From positions 1 to 10,344 of the forward strand of contig JASEGN010000034.1 in assembly GCA_030018055.1 (NCBI GenBank): 10,344 nucleotides of DNA, given 5' to 3'. The DNA comes from Candidatus Aenigmatarchaeota archaeon. GTDB taxonomy: Archaea; Aenigmatarchaeota; Aenigmatarchaeia; CG10238-14; SCSR01. A model generated the notes under the pieces. That model had not been told where the DNA came from. It saw only the letters and a list, made by a program, of their open reading frames with translations, and made no database searches. Below are positions 1-6,222 of this stretch, in pieces. Each line of letters opens with the position of its first letter. The first letter of the stretch is position 1. The position numbers were made by a program, and so were the translations under genes.

Positions 1-1561
1 CTCCTAGGCAGAAGATATCAGGGTCTACACCACCTCTTTCTAAAATTATTTTGTTTATGGTAATTTGGCATGCAGGTATACGAGGAGAAACAAAAAACCT
101 ACCTGAATAGGTTATTGGGTCTACTCCATCAACACTACAAGTAGTATAAACAACTTTTATGCGATGATACCCTTGTTGCATTGCTGTCTTCCAGCAAGTG
201 AGGGTAGAAGAGCTTTTAGCTCCAACATAAACTCTTGGATCTATACCATCACAGGTCATTAGTTCACAGTAAGGATCATCACGACAAAGATAAGCTGTTA
301 CATCAGTGTATCCTCCCACGTCACCAGAATTTGTTAAGGTAATTGTAGTGTATACCCTATCACCAATATATACATTAGATGGTGTAGATACGGATGCAGA
401 TATACTGCATGGAGCAATGGCTGGATTAACTATTACATTACCTATATATGTTTTTGGCAACGAACCGCAGTTATTCTCTCCGATTGCATCTACATATACA
501 TTATAACTTCCTGACTGCCAACCTCCAGTATAGAAGGTGAAAGTTTTTTCATCTGTTGAACTCGAATAAGGAAAGTTAAATATTTTTGTTTGGGAATCAT
601 CGTCAATAATCTCCACATAAACCGTTGTTGTAGCATAGGGATCATAATCTTGGAAAATCATTCTTAATTTTATCCAAATATTTAAATTATCTCCAACTCT
701 AATGCTACTTGGTACACTTTTATCTACCAAACTAATTTGACATGTAGGCACTCCAACCCATGTCACAGAAACGCTAGTGCTTGTTGTCTTCACATCACTA
801 CCATCATAATTCTCAACCTTGGCTACATAGGTCTTTGTAGTTGCTGTGGATGAAGAAATAATTGCACTGCATGTTGTGCCAGTAGAACAAGACTTAACTC
901 GGGTTGTTCCTTCGTATATACGAATAAAGTATGGGGTTGATCCTACATCTTGGTTGGCAGTTGCTGTTAAAGTAACGCTTGTATCAACCACGACATTGGT
1001 TTGACTGACAGAAAGAGAGACCGACCATGTAGGTGGTGTATCTGTAGTGAACGACCAAGTGGCTGAATCTGTACATGTAACTCCAGGATTACATGCACGA
1101 ACGTTCCATTCATAAGTAGTCTCGAGATCTAGTCCAGATAGAGTGTGAGAATTGGTAGCTAAATTAGCGACATAAGACCAACTAACATCAGTACTTTTCT
1201 TATAATAAAGATGGTACCAACCTCCAGAAGCAACAGTATGAGACCAACTAAGAGTAGGGCTTGTAGATACTCCCGCAGCTCCATTAGTGGGGCTAGGATT
1301 TGTTGGTGCAGCAGGTGCTGTGCTAGGTTCTAAACATTTTCCATCAGCAGCACCGTTGGTGCAATATTTCCACCACTTACCATAAGGAGAATCATGATCA
1401 CAACACCAATTACCATAAGAATAACCATCTGGATAATTACACGAATAATCATAGTGGGTATAAAATTCTCCTGGTCCCTCGCAACTACCAAAAGCAGGGC
1501 TAATAAAAATTACAAAGTTAGATAAAAATACAAATAAAGCTAACAGACAACTAATTTTCAT
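1..1561 (-). CDS. Secreted multidomain protein with FN3 and Ig-like domains (partial, C-terminus outside window)
   Basis: An open frame runs without a stop from an ATG at 1561 off the left edge, giving 520 residues of an incomplete protein. Residues 1-25 form a signal peptide: a Lys at position 2, a hydrophobic stretch and a likely cleavage after PAFG. Residues 26-80 are a Cys-rich module (C27, C41, C53, C54, C67, C76) rich in Tyr, Trp and Gly. Residues about 83-176 look like a fibronectin type III domain, with TSPTLSW, YHLYYKK, LDLETTYEWNVRA and a closing WSFTT. Residues about 179-268 look Ig-like. Two further beta-rich domains start at about 272 and 383, and a third begins at 496; each opens with Pro-x-Cys-x-Ile. 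I infer a surface or extracellular protein, perhaps adhesive; no enzymatic motif is visible. The start is supported by a TATA box 26 nt upstream and no ribosome site. Arginine codons are mixed (about half CGN), unlike the plus-strand housekeeping genes. Confidence 0.85.
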   Translation of the reverse strand, partial: MKISCLLALFVFLSNFVIFISPAFGSCEGPGEFYTHYDYSCNYPDGYSYGNWCCDHDSPYGKWWKYCTNGAADGKCLEPSTAPAAPTNPSPTNGAAGVSTSPTLSWSHTVASGGWYHLYYKKSTDVSWSYVANLATNSHTLSGLDLETTYEWNVRACNPGVTCTDSATWSFTTDTPPTWSVSLSVSQTNVVVDTSVTLTATANQDVGSTPYFIRIYEGTTRVKSCSTGTTCSAIISSSTATTKTYVAKVENYDGSDVKTTSTSVSVTWVGVPTCQISLVDKSVPSSIRVGDNLNIWIKLRMIFQDYDPYATTTVYVEIIDDDSQTKIFNFPYSSSTDEKTFTFYTGGWQSGSYNVYVDAIGENNCGSLPKTYIGNVIVNPAIAPCSISASVSTPSNVYIGDRVYTTITLTNSGDVGGYTDVTAYLCRDDPYCELMTCDGIDPRVYVGAKSSSTLTCWKTAMQQGYHRIKVVYTTCSVDGVDPITYSGRFFVSPRIPACQITINKIILERGGVDPDIFCLG

Positions 1562-1580
1562 ATTAACCATTAAAAGGTAA

Positions 1581-1600
1581 AGTATTTAAATTTTTCAGCA
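1581..1600 (-). promoter_or_regulatory. Leaderless promoter of the secreted-protein gene
   Basis: On the minus strand a purine-rich BRE-like run (TGAAAAA) leads into ATTTAAATAC. The TTTAAA core at 1585-1590 is centred 26 to 27 nt upstream of the ATG at 1561. In archaea transcription starts about this far from the TATA box, so the message would begin at the start codon, which fits the lack of a GGTG site in front of it. Confidence 0.55.
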
Positions 1601-1642
1601 TCTAAATAACAATTGTTTAATTACAGTCCGCCATCTTGTACC

Positions 1643-1753
1643 TTTATCATTTTCTAGCCTATATGCATTTGTCGTAATTGCTTCTCTAACTTCTCAGCAT
1701 GACTTATGATAAAACTTGGTCTGCAACCTTGCTAATTCTTTTTTAAATTTTTC
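1643..1753 (-). pseudogene. Frameshifted remnant of a rad50 3' end
   Basis: Read on the minus strand, this stretch matches residues 739-776 of the intact Rad50 just upstream, if three single-base deletions are allowed. These lie near 1739-1744 (a run of six T on the plus strand), 1714-1716 and 1684-1688. The pieces read EKFK, RISKVADQ, FIISHA-EKL, EAITTNAYRLENDK, against EILKGRINELVDQ, FIITHQPELEEAV and TGNAYRFERDK in Rad50. About 22 of 38 residues are the same. The remnant is 111 nt and the matching rad50 segment (1801-1914) is 114 nt, exactly three bases longer. It covers the conserved end of the ATPase head, including the H-loop His (ITH in Rad50, ISH here). It has no intact frame or start and begins within 10 nt of the rad50 stop codon. 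It could come from an old tandem duplication or be the tail of a resident rad50 replaced by a divergent copy. Confidence 0.75.
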
Positions 1754-1761
1754 GGTAATAA

Positions 1762-4128
1762 CTACAAAAGGGGTACAATTTTAGTTGGTTCATCCATAGT
1801 TTTATCTCTCTCAAAACGATATGCATTCCCTGTAACAGCTTCCTCCAATTCTGGCTGATGGGTTATTATAAATGTTTGATCTACTAATTCATTTATTCTT
1901 CCTTTAAGTATTTCTACTAGAGTTTTTATTGCTAGAGTATCTAAGTTTGCGGTAGGCTCGTCCAGCACGAGCAACCTTAACTGAGGTGCCAAAACTGTTG
2001 AAAATGCTATTCTTAATGCTAAACAAGCTATGCTTCTCTCCCCACCAGAAGCAACACCATCAGCAGCTATAAATCTACCAGATCTTTCCTGTAATTGAAG
2101 CACGTAGTCGTCTTCCTCGACAGAAAGTTTTATTCCAGTAAAATCTGGATAAGGATACAAGGTTGACCAAATTTTATTCATAAAGTAATTTATAGCACCA
2201 ATAACCTCTTCCCTTAATTCAACTTGGGTAGCTACCAAAGCTCGCTCAAATATTCGCAACTCTCTTAAAATTCTTTCAAGTTTTTTTATCTCCTCTTTCT
2301 GCTCTTTAACTTCTTCCAACTTTTTTTCACACTCGCTTATTCTTTGACTCTTTTCTTCTGCTAATTGTTTGCATCTTAAAATATTGACCTCACATTCCTT
2401 TGCTCTTGCTATCAAACCTCTTAACGTATTTTCCATTTCCTCCAAATCTCTTCCAGCAAGTAAAGCCTCAGTTTCATTAATTTCTTTCTTTACAATTTCC
2501 TCATCCCTTTTGAGAAGTTGTAACCTACTCTTCTTGCCCTCATAATCTCTAAATTTTATCAAAAAAACTTCTAACTCTTCCCTTAACTTATTTTTCTCTC
2601 TTAGTTCAGCGTCAGTTTCGTTAATTTCCTTCTCCAAAGCTTCAACCACAGCTCTTGTTTCAACCAGGGATTTATCCGTTTCTAAAGCAACTTCTTTCAA
2701 CTTTTGAAGCTCACCCTGCATTTGCTCAAGATCTCTCAGCTCAAGTCGCATTTCATCCCATTTTCTTTTCAAAGCTTCAACTTGTCCAATTTCTGATTCA
2801 GCCTTTTCTTTCGCTTCTAGAACATTTTTCATTTCCTCACTTAAAGCTTTCAAATGTTGTTCTCTATGCTTGATCAGCATTTTCTGTGTTTTTGGGGTAA
2901 GTTCTGATTGGCATAAAGGACATCTACCCTTAACTAAAGTTAACTGTTGGAGCATAGCTTGGGTTTCGCTAATTCTAAATTTTATGCTTTCAAGTTCTCC
3001 TATTAACTTTTCATAAATTTTTCTTTTTTCCTCCAACTCTTTTTCTATATCCGTTTTAATAAGAGTTTTATACTCCTCAAAATCCTTCTTAACCCTTAAC
3101 TTTTCTTCAACTTCCCTTTCCAACTTCTCAATATCTCTATTTAAACTTTCTAGCTTTGCTTTTCCTTCAGCTTGTAGGGTAGAAAACTTTTTATATCTAA
3201 TATTTTTATCCTTCAGTGCAATTTCAAGCTCACCTAACCTTTCCTTGGTCTCTTTTAATTCCTTCTCTACTCTCTCCATTTCTCTGCCTTTTAACTCCTC
3301 TTCCAAAACTTTAATTGAGCCCAAAATTTCCTCAATCACGCTTTTAATTCCACTTTCCCTTTGTCTCAATTTTTCTAAATTTTCTTTTATTTTCCTAAAC
3401 TCTGTAACTTCTTTTTCTAGAGAAGTTTTTCTACCAACAGTATCGACGAGAATCTTTTCAAATTGTCCTTTCTCACCTATAATTTTTTCCAAAGAAGCTT
3501 TTAGTTCAATGAGACTTTTTTCCAATCCTTCGATATCTATTTTTTCTATTGCAGTCTGAATTCCAATTTTTCTATCAGTAATTCTGTTAATTAAGGTGAC
3601 TGTACTTGCTCTAGCATTTTCAAACCTATCTAACATTAACAACTCATCGAACTTCTTCTTCCTTTGTCCTCTTGGTAAGGTCAAGAAATAATCAAGTTCA
3701 TTCTGCTCGGAATAAACTGCCTTAGTAAACAAATCGTAATTGGCTCTCAAAATTTTTTTAACAACCTCAGTAACGCGAAAGGAGTTTGGAGCTTCTAGCA
3801 ATTTACCATTTTCTCTAATTTCACAGTAAGTTGTTCCTCTTCCACGTTCCACAACTCTTTTTACTTGATAAATTTTGCCATTAAATTCAAACCAAAGCTC
3901 AACCTCAGATCTGTCTTTTGGAATTGGTTTGTTCATTAGTATATCATCTAGCTTGATTTTCTTAGCTTGAAGTGTTGGAAAAGTACCAAAGAAGGCAAAA
4001 CAAATACCATCTAGAACTGTTGTTTTTCCACTTCCTATAGCACCTAGCAGAGCATTAGTTCCTTTATTAAAAATTAATTCAGAACTTAAATGTGAGCGCC
4101 AATTTTTTAATCTAACTTTTGTTATCAT
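1762..4128 (-). CDS. rad50: DNA double-strand break repair ATPase Rad50
   Basis: Rad50 is the SMC-like ATPase that works with Mre11 to recognise, tether and process broken DNA ends. The protein has 788 residues. The N-terminal head carries Walker A (GAIGSGKTT, 29-37) and the Q-loop (YSEQNELDYF, Gln142). Two long Glu/Lys-rich coiled-coil arms, about 180-395 and 415-640, flank the zinc hook CPLC (C403, C406). The C-terminal head has the ABC signature ASGGERS (about 693-699), Walker B LLVLDEP (719-725, catalytic E724), the D-loop ANLD and the H-loop ITH (H757). All catalytic elements are present. The arms are somewhat shorter than in the well-studied Pyrococcus furiosus protein of about 880 residues. 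The ATG overlaps the stop of the upstream phosphatase gene as ATGA, preceded by GGTGA at 4132-4136, so the start is well fixed. A decayed copy of its 3' end follows directly after the stop. Confidence 0.97.
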   Translation of the reverse strand: MITKVRLKNWRSHLSSELIFNKGTNALLGAIGSGKTTVLDGICFAFFGTFPTLQAKKIKLDDILMNKPIPKDRSEVELWFEFNGKIYQVKRVVERGRGTTYCEIRENGKLLEAPNSFRVTEVVKKILRANYDLFTKAVYSEQNELDYFLTLPRGQRKKKFDELLMLDRFENARASTVTLINRITDRKIGIQTAIEKIDIEGLEKSLIELKASLEKIIGEKGQFEKILVDTVGRKTSLEKEVTEFRKIKENLEKLRQRESGIKSVIEEILGSIKVLEEELKGREMERVEKELKETKERLGELEIALKDKNIRYKKFSTLQAEGKAKLESLNRDIEKLEREVEEKLRVKKDFEEYKTLIKTDIEKELEEKRKIYEKLIGELESIKFRISETQAMLQQLTLVKGRCPLCQSELTPKTQKMLIKHREQHLKALSEEMKNVLEAKEKAESEIGQVEALKRKWDEMRLELRDLEQMQGELQKLKEVALETDKSLVETRAVVEALEKEINETDAELREKNKLREELEVFLIKFRDYEGKKSRLQLLKRDEEIVKKEINETEALLAGRDLEEMENTLRGLIARAKECEVNILRCKQLAEEKSQRISECEKKLEEVKEQKEEIKKLERILRELRIFERALVATQVELREEVIGAINYFMNKIWSTLYPYPDFTGIKLSVEEDDYVLQLQERSGRFIAADGVASGGERSIACLALRIAFSTVLAPQLRLLVLDEPTANLDTLAIKTLVEILKGRINELVDQTFIITHQPELEEAVTGNAYRFERDKTMDEPTKIVPLL

Positions 4129-4889
4129 TCTTCACCAATTATTCTTAACAATTCTCCGTGAATAATCCCATTGGTTGCCAAAATTTCTTTGGAGTAAGGG
4201 TGCCAATTATTACCTTTAAAATCTGTAACTTTACCACCAGCTTCTTCCACTAGCAAAGCACCTGCAGCCATATCCCACGGGCTTAGGTTCATATCTACAA
4301 ACCCTTGTAGCCTGCCACACGCAACCCAAGAAAAGTCTATTGCTGCAGACCCAAAGTTTCTAACCCTTCTAATAACCTTGCGAATTTTTTCTTCCACTAG
4401 CAAACTTCTTTTAAAATCCCGATAGTTGAACGCTACGGCACAGAATGAATTTCTTAGATCTCTATTTTTGCTTACCTCAATTCTTTTGTTGTTTAAAAAA
4501 GCACCTTTATTTTTTTCTGCCAAAAATAGTTCTTCTCTAGAAGGATCGTAAACTATGCCAAGAATAACTTCATTTGCTTTTTGTAAAGCTATGGAGATAC
4601 AAAAATGAGGTATGCCAACTGAATAATTTAAGGTTCCGTCGAGAGGGTCTATAAACAATACCTTACCAGAATCTCCAAGATTAATTTGTCCTGATTCCTC
4701 GCTTACCACTTTGCATTTTACTCCAGCCTCTTTCAACTTTGTTAATATATTATCTTCAGCCAGTTTATCAGCAACTATAGAATAATCATAGGCTTTCCTC
4801 TCTAATATTTCAGCTGGCTTAATTTTTTCAAAATTTTCCAGTAGCAGCTTTCCCGTATCTCTAACTATTTCCATCAATAACTCTTTCAT
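4125..4889 (-). CDS. Inositol monophosphatase / fructose-1,6-bisphosphatase family phosphatase
   Basis: The 254-residue length is typical of the archaeal IMPase/FBPase family, Mg-dependent cytosolic sugar-phosphate phosphatases. The metal-binding motifs are intact: VSEESG (E64, E65), DPLDGT (81-86) and WDMAAG (W205, D206), followed by the family ending EEAGG. Archaeal members often act on both inositol-1-phosphate and fructose-1,6-bisphosphate, so the natural substrate cannot be told from sequence; activity on 3'-phosphoadenosine 5'-phosphate is another known option in the superfamily. The gene sits between mre11 and rad50 and overlaps each by 4 nt (ATGA). Its start has a good ribosome site, GGTGGAG at 4892-4898. 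Translation should therefore be coupled with that of both repair genes. A role in repair is not established for this family; the placement may only reflect shared expression. Confidence 0.93.
   Translation of the reverse strand: MKELLMEIVRDTGKLLLENFEKIKPAEILERKAYDYSIVADKLAEDNILTKLKEAGVKCKVVSEESGQINLGDSGKVLFIDPLDGTLNYSVGIPHFCISIALQKANEVILGIVYDPSREELFLAEKNKGAFLNNKRIEVSKNRDLRNSFCAVAFNYRDFKRSLLVEEKIRKVIRRVRNFGSAAIDFSWVACGRLQGFVDMNLSPWDMAAGALLVEEAGGKVTDFKGNNWHPYSKEILATNGIIHGELLRIIGEE
4132..4136 (-). promoter_or_regulatory. Shine-Dalgarno site of rad50
   Basis: GGTGA on the minus strand ends 3 nt before the ATG at 4128, inside the phosphatase coding region. Together with the ATGA overlap it fixes the rad50 start and indicates coupled translation. 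Confidence 0.6.
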
Positions 4890-6142
4890 TTCTCCACCGA
4901 TTTTTTAAGCAATTGAGCTAGTGTTTTTTGCTCCCCGAGTAAAATAGCTAGAGCTTTGTCAACATCACCTTCACTCAACAACTTAAAAATACTTTCATGA
5001 TCAAAAACAGCTTTAAAGCTTAGCTCATCCAAATTTTTCTTTAGAATAGTTAGGCCTATCTCTTCAACACTGAGCCTTTGTTCTCTAAGGCTTTGTAGAA
5101 GTTCGATTTTCCTTGTAATTTCTGGGGATTCTAGTTCTTTAACAAATTTAATTACAGCTTTATCGGAATATTTTCTTTCTACAGCCCTAAGCTCCTGTTC
5201 TATTGCTTCAACCTCCTTTCCAAATATCCTCAACCTTATAAGTGGTGGTTTTAGAAATTCTCTTGTGTAGATGATTTCATTCAGCTTTTTTTCTAGTTGT
5301 TCCCTTATTGGTTTCTCCTCTTCTAGTTTAATCTCTTCATAGAAGAATTTCCTTGAAGTTTTTAAAGAAATGAAATTAACCTTGATCTCTTCACCAACTT
5401 CAACTTCTAAAAATCCTTTATCAATCTCAGCCTCACCTTTTTCAAACTGCGTAATTACCAAGCTACCAGGAATTAAAAAAAGTGTGTTGTCGATTCTTTC
5501 AGTACCATGCATATGAATATGGCCATTGATTATCAGGTCGAATCCTTTGGGTAGATTTGACAAAGTTAATGAGGGTGGCTCGAGTGGAGAATAGACGTAA
5601 GGATCTACATTTTGATGAAGAAATAAAATATTTACACAACCATTTATTGGTTTTGGATTCCATTGGTAAAGGAAATTTTTTGCAAATCTCTCGGGGACAG
5701 CTGACATCCCATGAATTGCAACTTTTACTCCATCTTTCTCAAAAATTATTGTATTTCCATGTAAATGAATTAGCAGTCCAGCATTCTCAAGGGCTTGGAC
5801 AGCATTTAATTCTCCTCTGGCTCTCCTTTCATGATTGCCATGCAAAGCTATTACTGGTAGATGGGCTAAAGTTCTCTTTGAAATTTCCTTCAATTCCTTA
5901 GAACACTCTGCTAAGTTTATGCCTGGATTTGGCTTAAGTAATGGTCTAGCGAGGATTTTTATAGCCTTTGCCCAGGTTTGTGTTTTGGGTAAAGGAGAAT
6001 CAAAGATATCACCACCAATCAAGACTAAATCGCTATTTAAAGCTCTTTCCATAGCTTCTTCCACATTTTCAAAACTATCATTTTCTAGTTCAGGGCTATA
6101 ACCAAAACCGAAGTGAAAATCTGAAAGGATAGCTATCTTCAT
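4886..6142 (-). CDS. mre11: DNA double-strand break repair nuclease Mre11
   Basis: Mre11 is the Mn-dependent nuclease subunit of the Mre11-Rad50 complex, acting on broken DNA ends. The 418-residue protein shows the calcineurin-like phosphoesterase motifs in order: D8 and H10 (SDFHFG), D45 (GGDIFD), N103 and H104 (GNHERR), H176 (LFLHQN), H208 and H210 (NGHIHMHG). All metal ligands are present. Where the P. furiosus enzyme has GDLFH, this one has GDIFD, with Asp48 at the His position as in bacterial SbcD. The spacing from D45 to N103 is about 23 residues longer than in P. furiosus, pointing to an insertion near residues 60-90. The part after about residue 265 is charged and helical, and should hold the capping and Rad50-binding regions. 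It is the first gene of the operon. Its ATG has no ribosome site but a TATA box 26 nt upstream, so the transcript is probably leaderless. Confidence 0.96.
   Translation of the reverse strand: MKIAILSDFHFGFGYSPELENDSFENVEEAMERALNSDLVLIGGDIFDSPLPKTQTWAKAIKILARPLLKPNPGINLAECSKELKEISKRTLAHLPVIALHGNHERRARGELNAVQALENAGLLIHLHGNTIIFEKDGVKVAIHGMSAVPERFAKNFLYQWNPKPINGCVNILFLHQNVDPYVYSPLEPPSLTLSNLPKGFDLIINGHIHMHGTERIDNTLFLIPGSLVITQFEKGEAEIDKGFLEVEVGEEIKVNFISLKTSRKFFYEEIKLEEEKPIREQLEKKLNEIIYTREFLKPPLIRLRIFGKEVEAIEQELRAVERKYSDKAVIKFVKELESPEITRKIELLQSLREQRLSVEEIGLTILKKNLDELSFKAVFDHESIFKLLSEGDVDKALAILLGEQKTLAQLLKKSVEK
4892..4898 (-). promoter_or_regulatory. Shine-Dalgarno site of the phosphatase gene
   Basis: GGTGGAG on the minus strand lies 2 nt before the ATG at 4889. 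It matches the archaeal GGAGGTGAT-type site only in part (GGTG). It supports the ATG that overlaps the mre11 stop as ATGA. Confidence 0.55.
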
Positions 6143-6162
6143 ACTAAAACTATATCACTTAA

Positions 6163-6178
6163 CTTATTTAATTCTTAA
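6163..6178 (-). promoter_or_regulatory. Leaderless promoter of the mre11-phosphatase-rad50 operon
   Basis: On the minus strand AAGAATTAAATAAG contains a TATA-like core centred at about 6168, some 26 nt upstream of the mre11 ATG at 6142, with a purine-rich AAGAA before it as a possible BRE. No ribosome site is seen in front of the ATG. The intergenic region to the divergent PurF-like gene is only 80 bp, so the two promoters lie close together. Confidence 0.5.
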
Positions 6179-6186
6179 GAAAAGAT

Positions 6187-6200
6187 TTTAAAGGTTTAAT
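6187..6200 (+). promoter_or_regulatory. Promoter of the PurF-like gene
   Basis: Two overlapping candidates are present. TTTTAAA at 6187-6193 is about 33 nt before the ATG and would give a leader of a few bases. TTTAAT at 6195-6200 is centred about 25 nt before the ATG at 6223 and would give a leaderless message. No Shine-Dalgarno site is visible in either case. Confidence 0.4.
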
Positions 6201-6222
6201 TTTAACATTATATTGGGCTTAG

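Noticed and set aside
306..506. Plus-strand open frame of 66 codons inside the secreted-protein gene
   Set aside because: It lies opposite a long minus-strand frame with a clear signal peptide and FN3/Ig-like pattern, and shows no recognisable domain of its own.
1481..1500. Possible lipoprotein cleavage site (FGSC) at residues 24-27 of the secreted protein
   Set aside because: The residues before Cys27 do not fit a standard lipobox, and Cys27 is more likely one of the six cysteines of the adjacent module.
1739..1744. Short homopolymer run as a transcription terminator after rad50
   Set aside because: The run is T on the plus strand and thus A on the rad50 coding strand, the wrong polarity for a U-tract terminator; it is better explained as one of the frameshift points of the rad50 remnant.
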